Shown here: one piece after another, positions 24,533-32,807 of the stretch
Numbering within the stretch: the stretch's first letter is position 1
Layout of the letters: every line of letters starts with the position of its first letter
Program-made: the position numbers and the translations under genes
Notes under the pieces: model-generated
Told to the model about the DNA's origin: nothing
The model's input: only the letters and a program-made list of their open reading frames with translations
The model's database searches: none
Origin: WTFY01 sp964614915
Lineage (GTDB): Bacteria > Pseudomonadota > Gammaproteobacteria > UBA4575
Reading direction: 5' to 3'
Assembly (NCBI GenBank): GCA_964614915.1
Contig: CAZTNC010000008.1
Span: forward strand, 62,001 to 126,000
Length of the DNA: 64,000 nt

Positions 24533-26827
24533 TCAGCCGAAGACTCCCGGGTGCTGTTCTTTCGCAAATGCGATGATTTCATCATCCGTGGCTTCGATAC
24601 CGTCATTGCGCGGGTCCTCGCGCCACTTCCTGATGTAGCCCTGCAGCCCTCCCCACTCTTTCAGCAGGGTCTGCTTGCGCATGTCCTCGCTGGCTTTCTT
24701 GATTTCCACGAGACAGGAATAGAAGGTCGGGCTGGTCCCGAAGTCGGTCAGCATTTCCGAGTTCAGTGCGTTGATATTCACGCCATTCGGTGTGTTGCTG
24801 CCCTTGAACTGCTTCTGTGTGGAACAGACACCGGGCAACAGCCCATCGATAATGACGGCATATGCATAGGTTTCTCCGCGGTCATTGTACATGCAGCAAA
24901 GATCACCATCTTCTATGCCCCGCGCCTTGGCATCTTCAGGGTTCAGTTCCACAGTGGGCCTTGACATCATGGCCTGCAGGCGCGGAACCGTCTGGAATGA
25001 ATCACCGATGAAATAGTGTGCGGCGCTGCTCAGCACCTGCAATGGATAGTCCTTGCGTTTCGGGTCTTCCTGCCCTTCGATTTCCGGCACGTAGGAAGGC
25101 AGGGGGTTGATGCCCTCTTCCTTTAGCTTTTCGCACCAGATATCAATTTTCCCCGAATCCGTTGGCCAGCCGTTTTTCAGGAAGTTTCTTCGCTCGGAGT
25201 CGGTATTGGCCCTGACGAAACCGTCTTTCAGGATATCCTCATAGGTGATGCCTTCCATCAGGGGATTGTGCTTGCCCTCGTCAAACATGACGTCGCGAAT
25301 GATTTCCTCGTCCGTTTGCGTGAAGGCATTGTCGCCTTCTTCCACATAGCCCATGCGCCTAGCCAGCATGCGAAACAGCTCGGAATTGCGGACACTTTCC
25401 CCGAGGGGCTCGATGACCGGCCGGTTCATGGTGTAGTACCAGTTGCCGTAGGTGGCCACCATGTCCATACGCTCCAGTTGCGTGTCTGCGGGAATCACGA
25501 TGTCCGCGTACTGGCAGGTGTCCGTCCAGAAGGTTTCATGCACTGCAACGAAAAGGTCATCGCGCATCAGGCCCTTGCGGACATTGTTGGTGTTCGGTGC
25601 GCAGTTGGCAGGGTCCGAGTTGTAGACAAACAGGCTTTTGATCGGGGGATCCATCGTCTTGCCTTCGGCATCGATATGGTCCGACAAGGCACGGCCGAGC
25701 TGTACCATGTTGATGGAACGCTTTCGCGTGCCCAGGTCCGTTCGGTGCAGCTTGTCCAAGTCCCAGCGAAGCCACATCTCCTCCAGATTGCCGAAACAGG
25801 CACCTCCACAGGGCTCGCGCCAGGCCCCTGTGATACAGGGAAGCACCAGGATGGAGCGGCACATCTGGCCTGCGTTCTGATGCCGGTTCAGGCCGTAGTT
25901 CGCACGTATGTAGGATTTCTTCGTCGAGGCATACTCCAGGGCAAATTTTTCAATTTCCGCAGTCGTAAGCCCGGTGATTTCGGCAACCCTTTCCAGCGGG
26001 TACTTGGGCAATTCCGTTTCCAGTAGGGCTTCCCAGCCATTGGTCTGCTCTTTGAGAAATTCCAGATCATGCAAGCCGTGGTCGACGATCACTTTCATCA
26101 TGCCCAGCGCCAGTGCAGCATCGGTCCCGGGCCTGGGCTGGATATGCCAGTCCGCCATCATGGTGGTACGCGTAACCCGGGGGTCGATCACCACGAGCTT
26201 CATGCCGCGCTCTTTGGCTTCACGTATAAACGGAATGGCGTGGACTCCCGTGCTCACCAGATTGGCGCCCCACAGAATCATCAGGTCCGCTTCTTCGGCC
26301 GCTTCGTGAACGGACATGTTCGGATGAGCCATGCCATAGGTATGCAGTCCTGCCCACATGGCCGCGAAAATGCAGATGGACTGGATCAGTCCGGCCGCTT
26401 CCATCTTGTTCCAGAAGCGGGAATCCATGGTCCAGTACCCCACCATGCCCATGGTGCCTGAATAGGAATAAGGCTGTACGGCCTCGCTCCCGTACTCGTC
26501 AATCACATGCTTGAAGTTGCCGGTGATCGCATCGAGCGCCTCGTCCCAGGTGATGCGTTCAAACCTGGCGCCCGGCCCTTTCGGACCCACCCGCTTGTGC
26601 GGGTAGAGAACACGGCTGTCGTTGTAGACGAAATCGAGGTAATGGTTGACCTTGTTGCACAAATAGCCGCGGGTAATCGGGTGGGTCGGATCGCCCTGGA
26701 TGCGTACTGCCCGACCAGAGCGGTCATCGCGGGTGACCAGCATCGAACACGAATCCGGACAATCGTGAGGGCATGTCACATGATGAACGGAATGCCCCTC
26801 GGGTACTTTGATCTTTTCGGTTTGCAT
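24533..26827 (-). CDS. molybdopterin-dependent oxidoreductase (DMSO reductase family)
   Basis: A 764-residue catalytic subunit. The N-terminal 4Fe-4S motif is CPHDCPDSC with a final Cys in GYLCNKVNHY. It is followed by FERITWDEALDAI, the pterin-binding ILWGANLVSTGVH, KLVVIDPRVTRTT, FVYNSDPANCAPN and a C-terminal MGD-binding domain with VELNPEDAKARGIEDGD. By rough alignment with nitrate reductases, the cysteine in QSICIFAAMWAG is a candidate molybdenum ligand. No Tat signal is visible, so it is probably cytoplasmic, consistent with an NAD(P)-linked partner just downstream. ATG at 26827 is preceded by GGGGGAGG. A formate, sulfur-compound or other substrate is possible; I cannot choose. It differs from SoeA by being shorter and by its partner. 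Confidence 0.85.
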   Translation of the reverse strand: MQTEKIKVPEGHSVHHVTCPHDCPDSCSMLVTRDDRSGRAVRIQGDPTHPITRGYLCNKVNHYLDFVYNDSRVLYPHKRVGPKGPGARFERITWDEALDAITGNFKHVIDEYGSEAVQPYSYSGTMGMVGYWTMDSRFWNKMEAAGLIQSICIFAAMWAGLHTYGMAHPNMSVHEAAEEADLMILWGANLVSTGVHAIPFIREAKERGMKLVVIDPRVTRTTMMADWHIQPRPGTDAALALGMMKVIVDHGLHDLEFLKEQTNGWEALLETELPKYPLERVAEITGLTTAEIEKFALEYASTKKSYIRANYGLNRHQNAGQMCRSILVLPCITGAWREPCGGACFGNLEEMWLRWDLDKLHRTDLGTRKRSINMVQLGRALSDHIDAEGKTMDPPIKSLFVYNSDPANCAPNTNNVRKGLMRDDLFVAVHETFWTDTCQYADIVIPADTQLERMDMVATYGNWYYTMNRPVIEPLGESVRNSELFRMLARRMGYVEEGDNAFTQTDEEIIRDVMFDEGKHNPLMEGITYEDILKDGFVRANTDSERRNFLKNGWPTDSGKIDIWCEKLKEEGINPLPSYVPEIEGQEDPKRKDYPLQVLSSAAHYFIGDSFQTVPRLQAMMSRPTVELNPEDAKARGIEDGDLCCMYNDRGETYAYAVIIDGLLPGVCSTQKQFKGSNTPNGVNINALNSEMLTDFGTSPTFYSCLVEIKKASEDMRKQTLLKEWGGLQGYIRKWREDPRNDGIEATDDEIIAFAKEQHPGVFG

Positions 26828-27102
26828 CGCCGGTGCCTCCCCCACTGCTCAGCGGATCACTTCCATGGCAGGGTGCCCGTTGCCGGTCCTTCTGTTCTCA
26901 TGTGTGATCCGGCGGATCTGCGTGTCCCGCCCAGGTCTTTGCCATAAAACGGTTTATCGTGCGGATTATAAGGCATTTGCATGCGCATATTCGCGGCCGG
27001 ACCAGAAATTTTCAGGTGGCCGACCGCAGCAGTCAGTCTCTTGAACAAACCGTACCGACGGATCATGTACCCTGTGCAATCACCGCTGAATGTTTGGGTG
27101 TT

Positions 27103-28044
27103 TCATTCAGGTATTTTGGGTGCATCGGGCCGGGCATCCCCGCCGAAAGCTGCGTTGTCACGGCGGAGCCAAGCGACCAGCAGGCGGATCTGGGTGTCGT
27201 CAAGCCGGCCGTCGAAGGCCGGCATTTGACCGTTGCGGCCCTCGGCGATGGACTGGCGGATTGCCTCCGTAGAGCTTCCGTAAAGACTGGCGCTGTCCGT
27301 GAGATTCGGCGCGCCGAGCAGTTCATTGCCGGAAGCGTCCGTGCCGTGACAGGCGCTGCAGTACAGCTGGTAGGGCTGTGCGCCCGGGTGGTCATCCGCC
27401 TCGTCCCGGGCCAGGGCCTGCACGTAACCGGTCAGCTGATCCACTGTCTCTTCGCCGACTACCGGCAGCCAGCCGGGCATGACCGCCTGGCGCCCGTGGC
27501 GGATCGACTGCTCGATCTGTGTCGCCTCGCCGCCCCATTGCCACTCCGCATCGTGCAGGTCGGGAAAGAGGTTGGCCTGACCTGTCGCATCATAGCCATG
27601 GCACACGGCGCAATTGCGGTCATAGATTCGCTGCGCCGAAGCCATGAGCCTTTCATCGGCCTGCAGCGTCTCCAGCCTCGCTTCGGAAACCAGCCGCCGG
27701 GTCGGTCCGAATTCCGTCGTGTAGCGGCCGAGACGCTCGTGCAGCTCGCCACCCTGGGACCAGTTCAGCGCGCCGCTGAAAGCACCCAGGCCAGGATAGA
27801 GCATGAGATAGACAACGGAAATCACCAAGGAGATGAAAATCAGCCAGAACCACCAGAGAGGCGGTGGATGCTCACCCTCCCGCAGGTTGCCGTCCCACAT
27901 CGGGCTCGACTCCTTTGTCTCCTGGCCGCCGTCAAAATACAGGCTGAATACCAGCCAGACCAGCCCCGCCAGGCTGGCCAGGGTAAGCACCAGCACCCAG
28001 CCGCTCCAGAACTCGCTCGGCAACTCAGCCATCACGGCGCTCAT
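27103..28044 (-). CDS. ccoP: cbb3-type cytochrome c oxidase subunit III
   Basis: A diheme cytochrome c of about 313 residues with two N-terminal membrane segments (about 10-32 and 62-82) and two CxxCH sites (CAVCH and CSACH), each followed by a methionine-containing stretch (MPGWLP; MPAF). It delivers electrons to CcoO/CcoN. The start is ambiguous: ATG at 28044 or ATG at 28032. The latter overlaps the ccoQ stop in an ATGGCTGA arrangement, and neither has a clear ribosome-binding site. It is the last gene of the yip1-ccoNOQP operon. Confidence 0.92.
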   Translation of the reverse strand: MSAVMAELPSEFWSGWVLVLTLASLAGLVWLVFSLYFDGGQETKESSPMWDGNLREGEHPPPLWWFWLIFISLVISVVYLMLYPGLGAFSGALNWSQGGELHERLGRYTTEFGPTRRLVSEARLETLQADERLMASAQRIYDRNCAVCHGYDATGQANLFPDLHDAEWQWGGEATQIEQSIRHGRQAVMPGWLPVVGEETVDQLTGYVQALARDEADDHPGAQPYQLYCSACHGTDASGNELLGAPNLTDSASLYGSSTEAIRQSIAEGRNGQMPAFDGRLDDTQIRLLVAWLRRDNAAFGGDARPDAPKIPE

Positions 28045-28168
28045 CGTCGAGGGGAATGCCCGCGCTCCGCTCGATGGTCTCATCGGACGAACCCAGCAGG
28101 ACCCAGATCACCAATGCGGCCATGAAGGCCATCACCAGCATGTCACCCACGAAAAGAAACCAGGTCAT
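28025..28168 (-). CDS. ccoQ: cbb3-type cytochrome c oxidase subunit IV
   Basis: A 47-residue protein starting MTWFLFVGDMLVMAFMAALV, one membrane helix (about 4-26), then a short acidic tail (SSDETIERS..PLDDERRDG). Size, topology and position between ccoO and ccoP identify it as CcoQ, the small subunit that helps stabilise the complex. The ATG overlaps the ccoO stop (ATGA), and its end overlaps the start of ccoP. Nothing is odd except that the gene is small enough to be missed. Confidence 0.85.
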   Translation of the reverse strand: MTWFLFVGDMLVMAFMAALVIWVLLGSSDETIERSAGIPLDDERRDG

Positions 28169-28791
28169 CGCTCGACCCCCGTCGCGGGTGCGCCCAGTCC
28201 CTGCAGATAGGCCACCAGGGCATCGACCTCACTCAGGCCTTGCAGTGCGGCAGGCGCCGCCTCAATGTCGGCATCCGTGTAGGGATGGCCAAGACGGCGC
28301 AGCGCCCGCATTTTCGCCTGAATCATGCCGCCGGAATCTGCCGGTCGGTCCGCAAGCCAGGGATAGGCGGGCATGATCGAATCAGGCACGACGGCTCGAG
28401 GGTCCAGCAGGTGCAGCCGATGCCAGACGTCGGAATACTTGCCGCCAATGCGGTGCAAATCGGGTCCCGTGCGCTTCGACCCCCACAGGAAGGGCCGGTC
28501 AAAGGCAAATTCCCCGGCTTTTGAAAAGGGGCCGTAGCGCCGAACTTCGGCCAGCAGGGGGCGCACCTGTTGCGAATGGCAAGTACTGCAGCTTTCGCGG
28601 ATGTAGATGTCACGACCGGTCAGGGCCACCGGGTCATAGGGCACGATGCCCACGTCCGGCGTGGCCAAACCGTCGTCAAGCACACTGGGCAGCACCTGTA
28701 CCAGCCCGCCGATAGACGAGACAAGCAGAATGCCAAAGATCAGCCAGCCGCTGTGGCGCTCCAGCCTGCGATGCAGATCGACGGCTTTCAC
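28165..28791 (-). CDS. ccoO: cbb3-type cytochrome c oxidase subunit II
   Basis: A 208-residue membrane-anchored monoheme cytochrome c. It has an N-terminal transmembrane helix (about 14-36), then YIRESCSTCHSQQVRP with the heme-binding CSTCH at 68-72, the family segment YGPFSKAGEFAFDRPFLWGSKRTGPDL, and the axial methionine region DSIMPAYPWL. It passes electrons from CcoP to CcoN. The start is GTG at 28791, which overlaps the ccoN stop codon (GTGA), and the end overlaps ccoQ (ATGA). A longer upstream frame is within ccoN and is not real. Confidence 0.95.
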   Translation of the reverse strand: MKAVDLHRRLERHSGWLIFGILLVSSIGGLVQVLPSVLDDGLATPDVGIVPYDPVALTGRDIYIRESCSTCHSQQVRPLLAEVRRYGPFSKAGEFAFDRPFLWGSKRTGPDLHRIGGKYSDVWHRLHLLDPRAVVPDSIMPAYPWLADRPADSGGMIQAKMRALRRLGHPYTDADIEAAPAALQGLSEVDALVAYLQGLGAPATGVER

Positions 28792-30209
28792 AGCGCCCCC
28801 TGAGCGGCAGGTGGCGGTACGGCACGCACGATGCTGCGGCCCCTGGCAGTCATCCACAGGTTGAATGCCATCAGCAAGGCCCCGGCAAAAAATGCAAGCC
28901 CTGCGACCAGGCGCAGGGTGTAGTAGGGGGCCATACTGGCCATGATGTCCTTGAAACTGTAGCGAAGCTCCCCGATTTCATCGAGGCTCAGCCACAAGAG
29001 ACCTTGGGAGACGCCCGCACCCCACATTGCCAGTACATAGAGCATCACGCCTGCCAGGGCCAGCCAGAAATGCCAGTTTGCCAGCCGATGACTGTAGAGT
29101 TCGGCACCGACCAGGCGCGGCAACAGGAAGTAGAACGTGCCGAAGGTAATCAGCGCATTCCAGCCGAGTGCTCCGGAATGCACATGGCCAATGGTCCAGT
29201 CGGTAAAGTGGCTGACTACATTGACATTCTTGATGGACATCATCGGTCCTTCGAAGGTTGCGAGCCCGTAAAAGGCCAGCGACAGCACGATGAACTTCAA
29301 GGCCGGATCAGTACGCAGCTTCTTCCAGGCGCCGGACACCGTCATGACACCATTGACCAAAGTGGCCCAGGACGGCGCCAGCAGCACCAGGCTCATGACC
29401 ATGCCCAGGGACTGCACCCACTCCGGCACGGCATTGTAGTGCAGGTGATGTGGGCCGGCCCAGATATAGCTGTAAACGAAGGCCCAGAACGCCACGATCG
29501 ATAACCGGTAACTCCAGATCGGCCGGTCGGCATGCTTGGGCAGGAAGTAGTACAGCATACCGAGAAACCCGCCCGTCAGTAGGAACCCCACCGCATTGTG
29601 GCCGTACCACCATTGCACAACGGCGTCCTGAGCACCGGCAAACAGCGAGTAGGATTTCGACCAGGCCACCGGAATCGCCTGGCTGTTGACGATGTGCAGC
29701 ATGGCGATCACGATGATCAGCGCGCCGTAGAACCAGTTGGATACGTATATCGGCTGAATTCGCCGCTTGGCAATGGTCCCGAAAAAAACCACTGCGAAAC
29801 ACACCCAGATGACGGTTATGGCGATGTCGAAGGGCCATTCCAGTTCGGCATACTCCTTGCCTCCGTTCCAACCGGCCAGCAACGAGATCCCGCCAAATAG
29901 AATTACTGCTTGCCAAGCCAAGGCGCAAAACCAGGCCAGTCCCGGTGCAAATAACGGAACATGACAGGTACGCTGTACGCTGTAGAAAGCAGTACCCATC
30001 AGCGCGGCGATGCCAAATCCGAAGATCACGGCGTTGGTATGCAGGTTTCGCAACCGGCCATAGGACAGCCATTCGTGACCAAAGTCCAGGGTTGGCCAGA
30101 TCAGTTCTGCAGCAACATAGATACCCGCTGCCATACCAATCAGCGACCAGAAAATGGCGAAGCCGGTCAGCCAGGCCACCACCCTGTCGTGATATTGCTC
30201 GATGCTCAG
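28788..30209 (-). CDS. ccoN: cbb3-type cytochrome c oxidase catalytic subunit I, probable CTG start
   Basis: A heme-copper oxidase subunit of about 473 residues with at least twelve membrane helices. Heme and CuB ligands are visible: RNLHTNAVIFGFG, WYGHNAVGF, YIWAGPHHLHY and DWTIGHVHSGALG. It reduces oxygen with high affinity. The first standard start in frame is GTG at 30182, but this would cut off EQYHDR, which lines up with the conserved YNDKVV-type beginning of CcoN. A CTG at 30209, preceded by GGGAG at seven bases spacing and followed by SIEQYHDRVV, fits much better, so I chose it. Its TGA overlaps ccoO. The gene lies two bases after the yip1-like stop. Confidence 0.9.
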   Translation of the reverse strand: MSIEQYHDRVVAWLTGFAIFWSLIGMAAGIYVAAELIWPTLDFGHEWLSYGRLRNLHTNAVIFGFGIAALMGTAFYSVQRTCHVPLFAPGLAWFCALAWQAVILFGGISLLAGWNGGKEYAELEWPFDIAITVIWVCFAVVFFGTIAKRRIQPIYVSNWFYGALIIVIAMLHIVNSQAIPVAWSKSYSLFAGAQDAVVQWWYGHNAVGFLLTGGFLGMLYYFLPKHADRPIWSYRLSIVAFWAFVYSYIWAGPHHLHYNAVPEWVQSLGMVMSLVLLAPSWATLVNGVMTVSGAWKKLRTDPALKFIVLSLAFYGLATFEGPMMSIKNVNVVSHFTDWTIGHVHSGALGWNALITFGTFYFLLPRLVGAELYSHRLANWHFWLALAGVMLYVLAMWGAGVSQGLLWLSLDEIGELRYSFKDIMASMAPYYTLRLVAGLAFFAGALLMAFNLWMTARGRSIVRAVPPPAAQGAL

Positions 30210-30211
30210 AC

Positions 30212-30826
30212 TTAAACTCCCAGGTTCGGACCAATACCCCCGCTCCAGAGCACCACGGTAATGCCCAGCAGGCTAACGCTAGCCACCAGCAGGTAGGCTA
30301 CCAAAGACGAAGCCATGAGTATGCCGCGCTCCGGTGAGGTGCCTAGCGCCACCGGAAGACAGCGGTACAGCAGATACAGGCTCCAGGCCAGGGCCGGTAT
30401 CAACAAAAGCATATTAATGAAAACGTGCGGGACCAGATGGCCCAGGCTGGCAAGGATCACCGGCATGCCAACCAGGACTACAAACGACAGGTGGGCGCCA
30501 AATTCGCGCCTTGCGCCATAGGTGCCTGCCATCCAGCAGCCGACCACCGCGGTGCTCAGGAAACCGGCAATGAGCGCGACGAAGTAGGCAAGACTGATCA
30601 GTGCCAGGCCTGACGGGGGAATATACAGCGGTTCCCCGCCTCCGAGCTGCCAGCCAGAGGTAATCCCTCCTATGTAGGCGAACAATGGTGGGATGATGCT
30701 GAGCGGAATCACCAGGCGCAAAAGCACCGCATGGGTTTCAGGTGCGTCCCCGGCCAGACTGGCACCTGCCTCTGCAGGCCGCGTGATCAGGCGCATGAAA
30801 CGCCATGGAGTCAGTACTACATCCAT
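30212..30826 (-). CDS. Yip1-family membrane protein
   Basis: A 204-residue membrane protein with five predicted helices and the Yip1-domain pattern (an N-terminal RFMRLITRPAEAGASLAG near the membrane, then RLVIPLSIIPPLFAYIGG and a C-terminal WSLYLLYRCLPVALGT). Bacterial Yip1 proteins have no settled role. It ends two bases before the likely ccoN start, so it leads the oxidase operon and could help assembly or reflect co-transfer with the oxidase. ATG at 30826. The 139-base gap upstream shows no clear FNR-type palindrome. Confidence 0.8.
   Translation of the reverse strand: MDVVLTPWRFMRLITRPAEAGASLAGDAPETHAVLLRLVIPLSIIPPLFAYIGGITSGWQLGGGEPLYIPPSGLALISLAYFVALIAGFLSTAVVGCWMAGTYGARREFGAHLSFVVLVGMPVILASLGHLVPHVFINMLLLIPALAWSLYLLYRCLPVALGTSPERGILMASSLVAYLLVASVSLLGITVVLWSGGIGPNLGV
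30217..30221 (-). promoter_or_regulatory. ribosome-binding site deciding the ccoN CTG start
   Basis: GGGAG on the reverse strand, seven bases from the CTG at 30209. The GTG at 30182 has no comparable site. It overlaps the last codons of the yip1-like gene, consistent with translational coupling. Confidence 0.6.
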
Positions 30827-30965
30827 CGAAACTGGCCTGATGGCTGCGCCAGATTTCCTGGGGAGTCAATGGCGCGTGGCATAAAGTCCATCCAGTAGCC
30901 CTCCGGACTGTACCCATTGGCCACACTCACAGAAAGTCGGACAGTGTGTTGCAATTCACCATCCC

Positions 30966-31676
30966 TTAATTGACCGGCAACTGGGCGCGCAAGCGGTCAC
31001 GGTCGAACCACCATGAATCACCCGTCATTACATCGACAATTGTCGCCAGCCGATTGAAGAGCTTGTCGGTGTCGTTCAATTCAAGTATTTCAATCCACAT
31101 CCTGATGGATTCTTCATCTTCGATGCCGCGGTGGCGCTTGGCCACTTTCGCAAGAATCTGCATGGTAAGGAAGGTCAGGTTTTCATGCTGCTCTTTTGCG
31201 CGCACATCGGCAATGTAGTGTGCCGCCATGGCAGCGACTGCCGCACCATCGGACTGCTCCGGGGTTTCATCCACGATGTTATGGAGCATTTCGATGGACA
31301 GGCCCGGGTCTACCGGATACGTGACGGCAAGCCAGCAGCCCTGCCCCAGCGCGACGATCGAATCTTCCTGGTTGGCCTGATACAGTACCCGGCAGGCCTT
31401 TACGGCATGTTCGAACTCTTGTTCTGCAATGAACAGTTCGACAAGGGGCCGGGCACACGACCAGGCCTCCTCCAGCCGGTTGAGTCCGATCAGTGCCTCT
31501 GCGATTTCGAGCTCCAGTTGCGCACGCAGGAAATTACTTGCCTCCCGGGGAAGATCCCGCAACTTTTGGCGGCATTCGAGCAGCTTGTTCTCAAACCAGA
31601 CGCGCTCATCTGCGGACTGGAATGCACTCATGGCATCGTGAAGGGGTTGCCGGGTAGGATCAAATTTTTCAACCAC
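30966..31676 (-). CDS. conserved hypothetical helical protein, 236 aa
   Basis: A soluble, almost entirely helical protein of 236 residues, starting at GTG (31676) with AGGGG eight bases upstream. Segments such as AQLELEIAEALIGLNRLEEAW and EFEHAVKACRVLYQANQEDSIVALGQG have a TPR-like helix-turn-helix rhythm. The C-terminal region (IRMWIEILELNDTDKLFNRLATIVDVMTGDSWW) contains a conserved-looking WW pair. There is no signal peptide or metal motif. I know no function. It points toward the yip1-ccoNOQP operon on the same strand, 139 bases away. Confidence 0.6.
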   Translation of the reverse strand: MVEKFDPTRQPLHDAMSAFQSADERVWFENKLLECRQKLRDLPREASNFLRAQLELEIAEALIGLNRLEEAWSCARPLVELFIAEQEFEHAVKACRVLYQANQEDSIVALGQGCWLAVTYPVDPGLSIEMLHNIVDETPEQSDGAAVAAMAAHYIADVRAKEQHENLTFLTMQILAKVAKRHRGIEDEESIRMWIEILELNDTDKLFNRLATIVDVMTGDSWWFDRDRLRAQLPVN

Positions 31677-32129
31677 CAGTTTTTCCCCTGCAGTTCATGG
31701 CAGTACTACCGGCCTGACGGCCAGTCAAAGATGACGTATTCAAAAAAGATCTCTGAGTCCGCAGCGGTCAAGGCATATGGACATGGTGGCTGTGGGGCAT
31801 TTGCACCATCTTCCTATTGGCACATTCAGTGGCAGTGCGCAGCATGCCGCCACACCGGTGCTCGCTTGCACGCTCTGTAAGCAGCTTCTTTATACAACTT
31901 TCTCGACTGCGTGGCAAAGCAAAACCACGGGCCCGCGGGCTACAGGAAAACCGCTTCCCTTCCACGTGAAAGGACCGGGTCATAGGCCGAGATTCGTCAG
32001 CACAGTTGCGCTCTGAACCCCGAGCAAGAGTGTTTTTTGCTACACTTATAGAACAATACCATCTCTACACACCCAACTCCTGCCCACATGAAATCAATCT
32101 ATAGGGTCATGGCCTGGAAGGCATGACAC
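31677..32129. other. intergenic region, no gene recognised
   Basis: 453 bases between divergent genes (the 236-residue hypothetical and fabA). The open frames here are short, unconserved-looking and lack ribosome-binding sites. A small GGCC-TGAC-GGCC repeat lies near 31711. An AT-rich stretch (about 32030-32056, TTTTTTGCTACACTTATAG) may hold the fabA promoter, but no clear -35/-10 pair or operator was found. No tRNA or riboswitch is visible. Confidence 0.4.
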
Positions 32130-32645
32130 GTGTCTAAAAAAAACTCATATTCCTACGAGGAGTTGTTGGCCTGCAGCCATGGCAAAATGTTCGGGCCGGG
32201 GAACGCACAGCTGCCCCTGCCCAACATGCTGATGATCGATCGGATCACAAAAATCACGGATGATACGGGGCAGTACGGACGTGGTGAGGTCGAAGCCGAA
32301 CTCGATATCAAGTCCGATCTATGGTTTTTCGATTGTCATTTTGCAGGAGATCCTGTCATGCCCGGATGCCTGGGACTGGATGCACTGTGGCAATTGCTGG
32401 GATTTTTTATCGCATGGAAGGGCGTGCCAGGGCGCGGCCGGGCGCTCGGGGTCAATGAGGTCCGCTTCACAGGCCAGGTGTTGCCGGATGCAAACCAGGT
32501 CGATTACCGACTGGACATCAAGAGAATCGTCAAGCGCGGTGCAGCCATGGGCATTGCGGATGGCACGATGTCTGTGGATGGAAGAACGATCTACGTTGCA
32601 AAAGACCTGCGGGTCGGGCTGTTTCTCTCTACTGAAGGCTTCTGA
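32130..32645 (+). CDS. fabA: 3-hydroxydecanoyl-ACP dehydratase/isomerase
   Basis: A 171-residue FabA. It dehydrates 3-hydroxydecanoyl-ACP and isomerises the trans-2 to cis-3 product, the branch point of unsaturated fatty acid synthesis. The active-site histidine lies in FFDCHFAGDPVMPG and the aspartate in GCLGLDALWQ, both intact. LPLPNMLMIDRI near residue 28 is typical. The start is GTG at 32130. FabA normally works with FabB, which is often the neighbouring gene but is not in this window. Confidence 0.95.
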   Translation: MSKKNSYSYEELLACSHGKMFGPGNAQLPLPNMLMIDRITKITDDTGQYGRGEVEAELDIKSDLWFFDCHFAGDPVMPGCLGLDALWQLLGFFIAWKGVPGRGRALGVNEVRFTGQVLPDANQVDYRLDIKRIVKRGAAMGIADGTMSVDGRTIYVAKDLRVGLFLSTEGF

Positions 32646-32807
32646 AAACCGCTGATGAATATTGGCAAAAGGCCAGAAACAACCCAGAGGCACCCAAGCA
32701 AGCGATGACCCCGCCAGCATGCATTTCCCTGAATCTTTGCTAAACTTGAAATTAGAACGACAATCTGGTTTTGGGAGATAAGCCAGGGATCTTGCAGGGG
32801 GGATATC

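Noticed and set aside
26959..28125. Open frame of 388 codons antisense to ccoP
   Set aside because: Shadow of the cytochrome gene; no ribosome-binding site and no domain.
29308..30234. Open frame of 308 codons overlapping ccoN in another frame
   Set aside because: ccoN carries all heme and copper ligands in its own frame; this one is arginine-rich and family-less.
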